Positions 1 through 8,588 of a DNA stretch of 64,000 bases are shown here, in pieces. The notes under the pieces were generated by a model. It had not been told where the DNA came from and made no database searches. It saw nothing but the letters and a program-made list of their open reading frames with translations. This DNA comes from Paenibacillus sp. Soil766 (GTDB lineage Bacteria > Bacillota > Bacilli > Paenibacillales > NBRC-103111), in the NCBI RefSeq assembly GCF_001428105.1, contig NZ_LMSJ01000060.1, forward strand, positions 141,307 through 205,306, written 5' to 3'. A program made the position numbers and the translations under genes. Within the stretch, counting starts at the first letter, position 1. Each line of letters begins with the position of its first letter.

Positions 1-665
1 ACGGGATTGTGTGGACATGGCTCATATGGTCCCCAAATCGAACAACTGCGTGCCAATGTTTCCATATGTCCAAATCGCGTTCCTCCCTCTGCCAGCATCA
101 GATAGTAATAGCCCTGACGTTTTACAATATGTGGAGCTTCGGGTGTACTACCTCCAGTCCCAGACCACAACTGTTTGGCCTCTCCAATTAGCCTGGATCC
201 ATCAGGATGAAGTTCTTGCAGCCAACCTCCACCAAAGGCAAGATAACGACGACCGTCATCATCGTGAAATATGGATGGATCAATAAAGTGATGGTTCAGT
301 ACCACACCTTCAGAATACGGCCCTTCCGGGCGATCAGCTGTGAATAGTAGGTTTGTGCACCGAGGCTGGCCATGAAAAAAAGGAACCACTACCCAAAATT
401 TCCCGTCAGCATACGAGATATCTGGGGCGAATACACCATGTGAATCTGGGACCCCGGTCAAGTCAATTTGGCTGCGCCGAGTAATTACGTGACCAATGGG
501 GTGCCAATGTATCAGATCACGGGAATGGTGCACCATGACACCGGGAAAATATTGAAAAGTTGAGGTAACAACATAATAATCTTCACCCACCCGAACAACC
601 GAGGGATCTGGATGATCCCCTGGAAGCACTGGATTAGGAACGGAATGAACGATATGATCAACCAT
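1..665 (-). CDS. GH43-family glycoside hydrolase, 3' end beyond window
   Basis: This open frame runs from an ATG at 665 to the window edge without a stop, so only about 221 N-terminal residues are seen. It shows the GH43 five-bladed propeller signature. Asp20 in HPDPSVV is the likely general base, an Asp in FIDPSIF the pKa modulator, and a Glu in STPEAPHI the proton donor. GH43 enzymes trim arabinose or xylose side chains; I infer pectin or arabinan side-chain removal from the GH28 and GH105 genes next door. There is no signal peptide, so it probably acts inside the cell on imported oligosaccharides. An in-frame stop lies four codons upstream of the ATG, and a GCGGTGA motif serves as ribosome binding site, so the start is firm. 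The exact substrate is not readable from the sequence. Confidence 0.88.
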   Translation of the reverse strand, partial: MVDHIVHSVPNPVLPGDHPDPSVVRVGEDYYVVTSTFQYFPGVMVHHSRDLIHWHPIGHVITRRSQIDLTGVPDSHGVFAPDISYADGKFWVVVPFFHGQPRCTNLLFTADRPEGPYSEGVVLNHHFIDPSIFHDDDGRRYLAFGGGWLQELHPDGSRLIGEAKQLWSGTGGSTPEAPHIVKRQGYYYLMLAEGGTRFGHMETLARSCSIWGPYEPCPHNP

Positions 666-757
666 TTTTGATAGTCACCGCTTTCATCAACTTCGATATA
701 TTTAAACGCGAGAACGTATAACCGGAAAGAAAATAATACATGGCTTGACCTCGATGA

Positions 758-2920
758 TTACATCCCAGCAAAATCCGATATTCGGTCCAAGATGGTGATC
801 ACTTCCGCATAGGTCACATTCCTTTTTGGAGAGAAAATCCGGTCCTCGGTTCCCGTCATGAAACTAAAAAAGCAGCTCCGCTCGACGTTGGTCAAATAAA
901 TATCGCCGATTTCCTTTCCGTCTTGAAACGTAGAATCATAAATCGTTGAAGCATTTTTGAACGATACGCCACAGCTCATCATGGCCACAGAAGCGATTTC
1001 TTCCCTTGTAATCGTTTCATTGGGGCGGAAGCTGGACTTATGCAGTGCCATCATGCCTTGTTCAATGACAGCAGCAGCTACATTGTAGTCTGGGTCTGAG
1101 TTGTCCATATCTGCAATAACGAGCTTGTGTGTTGGCGCGGTTAACTTCCACATTCTCGCCAACATTCGAGCGATCTCTATGCGTGTAATCAATCCTTCTG
1201 GGTCAAACGCCATATCCTGGTTTATAAAGCCTTTAGATGCAATTCTGTTGACAGCTGACGCAATCGGACTGTTTTCTGGAAGCCAGGCAGCGTTAACTGT
1301 TGCCAGCACTTCGTAAGGTATGCTTATTTTCACCGATCCCCGTACGTCCGAAGCACCTACCTTGACAAACATTCCGATCACATCCTCAGGAACTGTAAAC
1401 GTCGGACCAATTCCAACAGGGCTGTAGTCACCGTCTCTACGATCAGCCATAAACCAGGTATACGTCAGCTTGTCTATGTCATCACCGATCAACAATGCTG
1501 TTGCGTGCAACAACACACTTGGAGCAGGGACACCAAGAATCCTCGCTTCCGTAGGTCTCGGGTACGCTTCTCCATTAATGGTTACGTTTTCCAACAGGAC
1601 CTCTTTCCCCCAGTTCAACGCACGGATTGGGTTTATTACGTTCGTAATTTCAATATTTCTCAAAGAAAGTCCAGTAATGGGCACCTCTTCAAACGCTTCA
1701 AGAAAGATTCCGTATTGCCCGCCATTGCTCTTTACATTTTCCACCACAATATTATTAAACGCAGGGAGAAACTCACCATCCCTCCCCTCTGCATAAAACA
1801 TCGTCCCATGGATCGTTGCTTGGTTAACTGTTTCGATTACAGAGTTTCGAAGGTAAACATTCTCAATCTTACCGCCTCTTCTAGCATTCGTCTTCAGACG
1901 GAGCGGATACGTAAGATTCATACTGTCAAAATGGTTATCATCGGCAAAAATATTCTTAATTCCACCGCTCATCTCGCTGCCAAGCGCGATGCCGCCATGA
2001 CCATCAGCGAACGTGTTATTTCGAATCACGATATTTTGACACGGGGCATTCAGCGTTCTTCCATCTAGGTCCCGGCCAGATTTAAGCGAGATGCAGTCAT
2101 CTCCGGAATCGAACATATTGCCTTCAATTAAAACATCCATGCAGCTTTCTGGGTCAACACCATCATTATTTGCGCCGTGGGAGCGTAGTGTCATGTTGCG
2201 TACGATCACATTCTTACACAAAACAGGATTCACTTGCCACATGGGGGAATTAATCAGCGTAACGCCTTCTAGGAGCACATTTTCGCAATACAGGGGTTGA
2301 ATGAAGTTCGGCCGCAAATAGCTGCCATGCCCAAATACCCGCTTCTCTACAGGAACACCTGCATTGTTCATATCCCTTAACTGGTTGCTGGCTTTCTCCT
2401 GTAGGCTGACCTTGCTTTCCGACCAAGTATGCTCAATCTGATGCTTCCAGTTCCACCACACATCGGCGCTTGCCTGCCCGTCTAATGTCCCTTTGCCAGT
2501 GAGTGCAATATTACTTGCTCTGTAGGCATAAATAAGTGCACGATAGTTATAGGCAGGCGAAGCTTCCCAGTGACCATAAGCGATTGGATAGTTGCGTTCA
2601 TTAATTTCGGTTGTGAATTTCAATACTGTGTCTTCGTCCTCCAGGTGAAGATTCACATGGCTTAGAAGCTCGATAGAGCCGATCAGGTACGTTCCCTTAG
2701 GTACGATGACGGTCCCCCCGCCGTGTTCATGCATATGTCTTATCGCCTTCTCAAAAGCTGGCGTATCCAGCGTAGTTCCATCTGATTTTGCGCCAAAATC
2801 CATCACATTCACTTTATTATCAGAAAATACGGGATTGTGAATTCGGCTTAAAATCTCTTCCGCCATATCCCATGTCATTACTGGTGAGGATGCTCTCACG
2901 CTGCTTTCCTGTCCTTCCAT
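758..2920 (-). CDS. GH28 polygalacturonase with C-terminal SLH-like repeats
   Basis: This is a 720-aa protein. Residues about 35-470 form a GH28 right-handed beta-helix with the full active-site set: NNDGVD (Asp253), GDD (Asp274/275), GHGG (His308) and RLK (341-343). It should hydrolyse alpha-1,4 galacturonosyl bonds in pectin or rhamnogalacturonan fragments. A beta-sandwich-like stretch (about 480-540) follows, then three divergent SLH-like repeats (about 545-720). SLH repeats normally tether secreted proteins to the wall, yet no signal peptide is visible from either possible start. I chose ATG 2920 over ATG 2948-2950 because only the former has a ribosome site (AGGAGGGCTTGCGT). The gene lies last but one in the pectin cluster, downstream of a BASS transporter and GH105. 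The SLH repeats may be degenerate leftovers in an intracellular enzyme. Confidence 0.9.
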   Translation of the reverse strand: MEGQESSVRASSPVMTWDMAEEILSRIHNPVFSDNKVNVMDFGAKSDGTTLDTPAFEKAIRHMHEHGGGTVIVPKGTYLIGSIELLSHVNLHLEDEDTVLKFTTEINERNYPIAYGHWEASPAYNYRALIYAYRASNIALTGKGTLDGQASADVWWNWKHQIEHTWSESKVSLQEKASNQLRDMNNAGVPVEKRVFGHGSYLRPNFIQPLYCENVLLEGVTLINSPMWQVNPVLCKNVIVRNMTLRSHGANNDGVDPESCMDVLIEGNMFDSGDDCISLKSGRDLDGRTLNAPCQNIVIRNNTFADGHGGIALGSEMSGGIKNIFADDNHFDSMNLTYPLRLKTNARRGGKIENVYLRNSVIETVNQATIHGTMFYAEGRDGEFLPAFNNIVVENVKSNGGQYGIFLEAFEEVPITGLSLRNIEITNVINPIRALNWGKEVLLENVTINGEAYPRPTEARILGVPAPSVLLHATALLIGDDIDKLTYTWFMADRRDGDYSPVGIGPTFTVPEDVIGMFVKVGASDVRGSVKISIPYEVLATVNAAWLPENSPIASAVNRIASKGFINQDMAFDPEGLITRIEIARMLARMWKLTAPTHKLVIADMDNSDPDYNVAAAVIEQGMMALHKSSFRPNETITREEIASVAMMSCGVSFKNASTIYDSTFQDGKEIGDIYLTNVERSCFFSFMTGTEDRIFSPKRNVTYAEVITILDRISDFAGM

Positions 2921-2977
2921 ACGCAAGCCCTCCTGGATAATAAAGCGCATTCATTGTAAGCTATCTCCTGGCTTCCT

Positions 2978-3949
2978 CTAGATGTTTTTTTGTGATACAG
3001 GCTTCAGTTTTATCGAATCAGGTGATTTACACAATAATTGTCCGAACAAGGAAGCGAGTAGTTGTTGAAATAGCATACACATAATAACAGGCATCGCGAC
3101 TGGTGGCGGAAAAAACGAAATAGCCAGCACTGCCCCAGCGCTATTATTTCTCATACCGCTATTAAACACCATAGTAACCATGATTTCTCGGTCCCACTTA
3201 AGCCATCTGGCGATCAGCGAACCAATGACATATCCAGATGAAGCCAAGATGACAATTACACAAGCTGTCAGAACCAACTTACTATCAATTTTAGTGAAAT
3301 ATGGTGCTACCACAGCACTGTTAATCGCAATAGTTAAAGCCAACCCTAACTTAGAGAAAGGTGATAAATGGCGTCCCCATTGCTCCTTTACCTTTCCTTG
3401 CGAAAGTTGATTGAGTAGCATACCCAACAATGAGGGAAGGACGATCATAAAGAACAGACCTCTCATCATACCAAACACATCCATCTGCACTTGTACGCCG
3501 AGAAACGCCCCCATCGTATAAGGCACGAGAAAAGGAGATAAGAGTGTATCAATCAAAATAACGGACAAAGTAAGTGCTATATTCCCTTTATAAATAGATA
3601 CCCACATGAAACTTACGACACCCGTAGGAATGACTACCATTAATATAAGTCCCGTTCTTAGATAAACATCATCATGAAAAAATATATGACCCATGATCCA
3701 GGCAACAGCAGGCATTAACACATGTAAAGTAATCATCGAGACGAAGATTGGAAACGGCTGTGTTAATACTCTTTTTAAATCCTTAAAGTTCATACTTAAG
3801 CTGCCTGTAAATGTCATAAAACCGAAGATCCATGGTACTAAGTAAGTAAAAGACTTTAACCATACAGTCAGTATTATTCCCAAAATAACACTCGTTGGAG
3901 TAATCAGCGGCAGCCATTTCTCTAGACTCTTGTTTAATTTATGCAACAT
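2978..3949 (-). CDS. Bile acid:sodium symporter (BASS) family transporter
   Basis: A 323-aa hydrophobic protein with roughly nine to ten membrane segments. It carries BASS-fold landmarks, including the FMTFTGSLSMNF segment near residue 50 and a conserved small-residue/Asn stretch NSGMRNNSAGAVLAISFF near residue 255. BASS proteins move organic anions with sodium; members carry bile acids, pyruvate, pantothenate and other carboxylates. Its place between GH105 and GH28 suggests uptake or export of an acidic sugar or its breakdown product, which is inference only. Start: ATG 3949 has a GGGAGAG site six bases upstream; the TTG at 3967 would precede that site and is unlikely. The stop codon of GH105 lies about 20 bases upstream, so the two are probably cotranscribed. 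Confidence 0.85.
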   Translation of the reverse strand: MLHKLNKSLEKWLPLITPTSVILGIILTVWLKSFTYLVPWIFGFMTFTGSLSMNFKDLKRVLTQPFPIFVSMITLHVLMPAVAWIMGHIFFHDDVYLRTGLILMVVIPTGVVSFMWVSIYKGNIALTLSVILIDTLLSPFLVPYTMGAFLGVQVQMDVFGMMRGLFFMIVLPSLLGMLLNQLSQGKVKEQWGRHLSPFSKLGLALTIAINSAVVAPYFTKIDSKLVLTACVIVILASSGYVIGSLIARWLKWDREIMVTMVFNSGMRNNSAGAVLAISFFPPPVAMPVIMCMLFQQLLASLFGQLLCKSPDSIKLKPVSQKNI

Positions 3950-3970
3950 TGGTTTCTCTCCCAACAAATC

Positions 3971-5077
3971 TTAAAGCTCTAGAAGCTTAACTTCACTATA
4001 GGCCATAAGCAGCGGTGCAACGCCATGACCATTATTACTCACGATGATTTCGTTTTCCGTATAGTATTTATAACTTCCGTCACGTACCTTACCTGTATCA
4101 GGGTTTGTGCCCAGACCTGCACTCCTGCAGATCCCGCCAAGCAGCACTTCTCCATTCTCTTCACGGAGATATCGACGGACAGTGCCATCAAATGCTGACT
4201 TTCCTCGGTCAACGTATTCCTTTTCCAGAAAGCCAAGTCGTGCACCTTTCAACATGGCATAAGCAAGCATCAAGGTTCCGCTAGATTCCAAATAATTCCC
4301 TGGTCGATCTCCCTTATCAACAATCTGATACCACATGCCATCGCTATGCTGGTAGGGCAGCATGCCTTCTAGTGTTTCCTGTAGGATCACTTTCAGCGGT
4401 TCGCTGTCAACGGACTCATCTGCCAAAAGCTCAAGCACGTCCACCAAGGCCATGACAAACCAGCCAACAGCACGTCCCCAGACATTGGGAGACATTCCCG
4501 TCGATTTATCACACCAAAACATACTCCTGCTCTCGTCGTACGCATGGTAGTATAATCGATTCTCTTCATTAAAAATAAACTTTTTAACGTTCAAAAATTG
4601 GTTTATTGTATCGGAATAATCCTTCTTTTCCTCAAATTCCTTGATGTAACGAACATAAAAGGGTTGCCCCATGTAAAGTCCATCCAACCACACTTGGTTT
4701 GGATAATTTTCTTTATGCCAGAAACTTCCTGATTCTGTTCTGGGATAGGTTTTCAATTGATCATAGATCAAATCAAGTACATACTTATATTTGGGATCAT
4801 TCTCTCTTTGGTATAAATCAAAAAGAATGGTCGCTGGTCTGATTTGATCAATACTATAATAACGCACATCAATGGCCGGAATTCTGCCATTCTCATCATA
4901 TAGTCGATCAATGAAACTTTTGACGAACAGGTAGTAGTCTTCTTTCCCCGACTGCTTATAGCTGTCTAAATAGGATTTGAGAATGCAATTCTCAATGTAA
5001 TGCCATCGCAAAGAAAACCATTTTCCTTCGCTCTCCAAGTATTGGTCCCTTATTTGATCCAGCATTTGATCGTTCAT
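3971..5077 (-). CDS. GH105 unsaturated rhamnogalacturonyl hydrolase (YteR/YesR type)
   Basis: A 368-aa (alpha/alpha)6-barrel protein of normal family length. The motif WLDGLYMGQPF places the catalytic Asp at residue 132, equivalent to Asp143 of B. subtilis YteR, and SPNVWGRAVGWF is another family hallmark. The enzyme hydrates the double bond left on the non-reducing end by pectate/rhamnogalacturonan lyases and so releases the unsaturated uronic acid. With no signal peptide it works in the cytoplasm on imported disaccharides. It has a clear ribosome site (GGGAGAGGAATTGT before the ATG). It lies just downstream of the AraC-type regulator at 5112-7325 and just upstream of the BASS transporter, so it is likely read from the regulator's promoter. 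Confidence 0.93.
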   Translation of the reverse strand: MNDQMLDQIRDQYLESEGKWFSLRWHYIENCILKSYLDSYKQSGKEDYYLFVKSFIDRLYDENGRIPAIDVRYYSIDQIRPATILFDLYQRENDPKYKYVLDLIYDQLKTYPRTESGSFWHKENYPNQVWLDGLYMGQPFYVRYIKEFEEKKDYSDTINQFLNVKKFIFNEENRLYYHAYDESRSMFWCDKSTGMSPNVWGRAVGWFVMALVDVLELLADESVDSEPLKVILQETLEGMLPYQHSDGMWYQIVDKGDRPGNYLESSGTLMLAYAMLKGARLGFLEKEYVDRGKSAFDGTVRRYLREENGEVLLGGICRSAGLGTNPDTGKVRDGSYKYYTENEIIVSNNGHGVAPLLMAYSEVKLLEL

Positions 5078-5111
5078 ACAATTCCTCTCCCAATGGTTCA
5101 GATAGGTTCAT

Positions 5112-7325
5112 TTAACTGTCACGATATTGCCCAGGTGTCATTCCTGTCAGCTTTCGAAAAGTTCGGATAAAACCAGTAGAATTGGTATAAGTAAGCCGCT
5201 CTGCAATTTCTGAAATCTTCATATTCGTCTCTTTCAGCCATTTTTTTGCCATATTAACCCGATAGTTCGTTAAATAATCAATAAAAGTAACACCGATCTC
5301 CTTCTTAAAAACACGACTTACATATACAGGATGATATTTGAGCTGCTCAGCACACGATTCAAGCGTAATATCCTGCTCGAATCCTGCATGAATCATCTCA
5401 AGCATCTGATGCGCGAGATTAATATATTGAGAATCTACGCGTCCTTTGAAAAAAGCGAGTACAGGCGGCAGCAAATCCGTCTTAAACCAAGAGGTAATGT
5501 CTTGTACCGTGCTCAGCTTCATGAAATAATGGAGAACCGATTTCGTGTCAATTAAGCCTTCCAGCTTCCCGCCTTGCTGTTGGACTAAGCCATGAATCAC
5601 AGTAATCAATTGGATCATCACGAATTGAAAATCATTAAACCGAATATCTCTTTCCATAATCGCCGCAACGTATTGATCAAAATGTTCAAAAGATGATGTT
5701 GTATCGCCCGTTTTTAAAGCGTTTACTAGATAATCCTCTAAGTAATTCAGCGATGCTGCCAAATGTTTGCTGTTCTCATGAATCGTCTCGATATCATCAT
5801 AATGGATGATAATATCACTCCCTAGACGAATCCTTCTCTTCAGCGCTTCCAATGCCTCTGCATGTGCATTCATGGCGTCCGTATAACGGGAGAATACGCG
5901 ACTAATACCGATACTGACTTTCAGCTGAAGCAGCTCGTGAACCTTGGATTTTATTTCCTCTGCTGCCTGATGAAAACTCAATTGCAGTTCTAGAGGATCC
6001 TCCACATCCCCCGTAAGCAGGGATACTTGAGATTGATCAAGCAACAAAGAACCGAGTAAACGGTTAGCTGGCAATAGCTCGCTGACAATATTGTGAATAG
6101 CAAAGAGCAGCAGCTCCTTATCACTTTCCATGTATCTCGTATCCTGGAGTGAATCGATTTGAAGCGCAATCACGCCCATGGACTTCCCTCTTTCTGCAAA
6201 GCCATACGTATCGCACTTGAAAGCAAATTCACTTTCCGTCACTTGGCCCATGAACAGCTTCAATAAGAAAAACTCTTTCATCTGTCCCTTTTGACCTTGC
6301 AGCTGTTGTTGAAACTGTTTTCCTGTACGGAATAAAGCATTAAACCTATCTTCGATATAGGCAAATTCATCTTTCCTGCGAGCATCTGTCGTTTCGCCGC
6401 CTAACTGCTCTGTAATTTGAAATAATCGGCGGATTGGCGAATACATCCTTCTGCTCCCGTAGAATGCAGCAGCAGCAATAACGATAAAGACGATCAAACA
6501 GACCTGCATGGTAACAACTGCAATCTTCTTGGATTCCATTGTCACTTGATCAATGGAAACGACGGAAGCATAGATCCAATTCGTAGCAGATACTTTATAA
6601 TTCACTGCCATATCTTTTCCTTCATAATATCCGTTCACATCGGATACAGTTTTCAATGGTTTCAGAATGGAATCCGAAATAGCGAATGCACCCGTATTAC
6701 TCAAGAACGGGACGTGCTCGCCGTTCAGTACGTATATGTCTCCCAACTGCTTCGTTTGCGCTAACGCTTTTTCCATTTCCGTCTTCGACATTTCAATAAT
6801 CAACAAAGCTTTCGGAGTTGTGGAGGGCGCGATCATCGGAAGTTTTACAACCATCCGAATCCCATTAGCATCAGCTAGCCAAAAAAGATTTTTAGGATTC
6901 TTTGCATACTCTTTCAAAAGCTCTTTATCCGAATACTCCTCGGTACCAGTAAACCCTAAATTGCTGATCATCCATTCCTTTTCCAGATTAATAAGGTGGG
7001 TGTCAGCCACTCCTGATAACGAGTGCAAGTTATATAAACCTTTGGCAAGGTCAGTGATCGTTTGAAAATCATCTTGTGTCAAAGCATTGTAGAAATTTTC
7101 TGTTACTAATGGTGAATTTAAATATTGTACGGCGCCCATTTCTATATTCTTCAAAACTTGCTCAATTCTCATCTGGTTTTGCAGCAAAATTTGGGAGTTG
7201 CTTTCTTTAACCTTTTTCTCTATATCTTGGGAGGAAATTCGATAGGAAATCATTCCGATTGTTGTGACTGGAATAGCAACCAGCAGCATAGCGAATAGGA
7301 TCATGCGATATAAATAGGTGGGCAA
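5112..7325 (-). CDS. Membrane-anchored AraC-family regulator (YesS-like)
   Basis: A 737-aa one-component regulator. Residues about 5-27 and 280-302 are membrane segments flanking an extracellular sensor domain, followed by a coiled linker and a GGDEF-unlike cytoplasmic region. The last 100 residues are a double helix-turn-helix of the AraC type ending TYTNSTGFIRTFRKLTGMTP. B. subtilis YesS, which controls rhamnogalacturonan genes, has the same size and layout. The start is a TTG at 7325, preceded by GTGAGGAATTAAA; the first ATG (7304) has no ribosome site. Its own promoter is recognisable (TGGTATAAT at 7367-7375). The neighbouring GH105, BASS, GH28 and GH43 genes, and the uronate operon upstream, are its likely targets. 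Confidence 0.88.
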   Translation of the reverse strand: MPTYLYRMILFAMLLVAIPVTTIGMISYRISSQDIEKKVKESNSQILLQNQMRIEQVLKNIEMGAVQYLNSPLVTENFYNALTQDDFQTITDLAKGLYNLHSLSGVADTHLINLEKEWMISNLGFTGTEEYSDKELLKEYAKNPKNLFWLADANGIRMVVKLPMIAPSTTPKALLIIEMSKTEMEKALAQTKQLGDIYVLNGEHVPFLSNTGAFAISDSILKPLKTVSDVNGYYEGKDMAVNYKVSATNWIYASVVSIDQVTMESKKIAVVTMQVCLIVFIVIAAAAFYGSRRMYSPIRRLFQITEQLGGETTDARRKDEFAYIEDRFNALFRTGKQFQQQLQGQKGQMKEFFLLKLFMGQVTESEFAFKCDTYGFAERGKSMGVIALQIDSLQDTRYMESDKELLLFAIHNIVSELLPANRLLGSLLLDQSQVSLLTGDVEDPLELQLSFHQAAEEIKSKVHELLQLKVSIGISRVFSRYTDAMNAHAEALEALKRRIRLGSDIIIHYDDIETIHENSKHLAASLNYLEDYLVNALKTGDTTSSFEHFDQYVAAIMERDIRFNDFQFVMIQLITVIHGLVQQQGGKLEGLIDTKSVLHYFMKLSTVQDITSWFKTDLLPPVLAFFKGRVDSQYINLAHQMLEMIHAGFEQDITLESCAEQLKYHPVYVSRVFKKEIGVTFIDYLTNYRVNMAKKWLKETNMKISEIAERLTYTNSTGFIRTFRKLTGMTPGQYRDS

Positions 7326-7366
7326 TTTAATTCCTCACTTCTGTTTACTTTCGTTTCAATGACCCT

Positions 7367-7375
7367 TATTATACC
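7367..7375 (-). promoter_or_regulatory. Extended -10 promoter of the YesS-like regulator
   Basis: On the minus strand the sequence reads TGGTATAAT, a perfect extended -10 (TGn plus TATAAT), about 42 bases before the TTG start at 7325. No good -35 is seen; the -35 position would lie inside the hairpin at 7377-7412. Extended -10 promoters can work without a -35, so this is plausible. Confidence 0.55.
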
Positions 7376-7376
7376 A

Positions 7377-7412
7377 AACCAGCCGTCCGGTGTTAATTAC
7401 GGACGGCTGGTT
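7377..7412 (-). terminator. Strong hairpin after the uronate catabolic operon
   Basis: A perfect 13-bp inverted repeat (AACCAGCCGTCCG / CGGACGGCTGGTT) with a 10-base loop lies seven bases past the stop of the enolase-family gene. On the minus strand it is followed by TTTGGTATAAT, a short T-run only, so termination may be partial. It directly abuts the next gene's -10 element. Confidence 0.6.
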
Positions 7413-7418
7413 GCATCA

Positions 7419-8588
7419 TTACTTCTTGGTTTGAGAGGTTCGGTCCTGAAGTTGATGAACGGATACGTTCCCCCAGCTTAGATCGTCCACGCGATATGTG
7501 TTGATTTGATCCCAGTCAAGCTCCATACCCAGACCAGGTAAGTCACGTCCTGGAACAAGTAGATATCCGTTCTCGTATTGAACTGGATTTTTAACGATAT
7601 CGCCAATATACAATTCAGGTCCCGTCGGATCTGATGTATAGTTTAAATTCACAAGGGAACTTCCTAGATGTGCCATAGCAGCTGTACCTACAGATAACTC
7701 CTGCGTTGTACCAATCAAGCACGATTTCCCAGCGACTTCCGCTGCTGCCGCCGCTTTCCTAGCAGCGGTAATTCCACCGATAAAAATAGGTGAAATGTTA
7801 AATATATCCACCGAATCGTGCTTAATCATCTCAGATTGCTGGCGGAAGCTCCACACATGCTCGCTTACTGGATATTCCGTGTTCATACGGTAGTGATGGA
7901 GTCCTTCAAAATCATTCTGAACAGCAGGACTCTCCACCATTTGGAAATCATATTGCGATAGTCGTTTCGTAGCCTTTAACGCGGATTTCCAGTCTAACAG
8001 ATGACTGAAGTCCAACGATTTAATCGTTACTGTCGACCCAAACTCCTGTTTGACGCCATCCAAAAATGCCTCATCGGCATCCAGATTTTTACCAACATAA
8101 AGTCGGAATGTATCAAAACCTTTACTAAGTCTCTCGCGAACAATCGCCAGGTTTTCTTCGACCTCTTCCATGAAGCGATGTCTGAAAATCGGATAGCAAA
8201 CTTTGATTTTCTCTTTGATTCTTCCGCCAATAAATTCAGCTACGGAAATTCCAAGCGATTTCGCACAAAGGTCGTGCAAAGCCGCGTCAATCCCGTTGCG
8301 GATAAAATTACCCTTTTCGTAATAAAACATCGTTTCTGGAAAATTGCTGAGCAGTTCTTTATTGAGCAATGAGATGTCAAATGGGCTTTGTCCTAGCAAG
8401 ATGGACTTAAGCACCACAGCCATATCTTGAATATCTAATGAATAATGAGGAAGATGAGAAAAGTCCGACATTTCGCCAATACCTGTCAATCCATTATCAG
8501 CGTCAATCTCAACGATGACATGCTTGCAAACAAAACCAGTATTTCGCGGCATTGCGATAACCGTAAGTCGAAGATCTGATATTTTCAT
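7419..8588 (-). CDS. Enolase-superfamily protein (mandelate racemase/dehydratase-like)
   Basis: A 389-aa protein with an N-terminal capping domain and a C-terminal (beta/alpha)7 barrel. The three metal ligands are visible: Asp193 (KSLDFSH), Glu219 (MVESP) and Glu243 (PVSEHVW). The second-strand Lys-x-Lys base of typical acid-sugar dehydratases is not there; the position reads FRLYVG, so Arg162-Leu-Tyr164. In this operon it would be expected to dehydrate galactarate or glucarate, feeding the KdgD-type enzyme encoded just upstream. The missing lysines make the precise reaction uncertain. I start it at ATG 8588, which overlaps the upstream TGA as ATGA and has a GGGGG site about 11 bases before it; the track-like alternative at 8606 has no such site. 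Translational coupling is likely. Confidence 0.8.
   Translation of the reverse strand: MKISDLRLTVIAMPRNTGFVCKHVIVEIDADNGLTGIGEMSDFSHLPHYSLDIQDMAVVLKSILLGQSPFDISLLNKELLSNFPETMFYYEKGNFIRNGIDAALHDLCAKSLGISVAEFIGGRIKEKIKVCYPIFRHRFMEEVEENLAIVRERLSKGFDTFRLYVGKNLDADEAFLDGVKQEFGSTVTIKSLDFSHLLDWKSALKATKRLSQYDFQMVESPAVQNDFEGLHHYRMNTEYPVSEHVWSFRQQSEMIKHDSVDIFNISPIFIGGITAARKAAAAAEVAGKSCLIGTTQELSVGTAAMAHLGSSLVNLNYTSDPTGPELYIGDIVKNPVQYENGYLLVPGRDLPGLGMELDWDQINTYRVDDLSWGNVSVHQLQDRTSQTKK

Noticed and set aside
1505..2068. Plus-strand open frame of 187 codons opposite GH28
   Set aside because: It lies wholly antisense to a well-supported gene, has no ribosome site and no family features.
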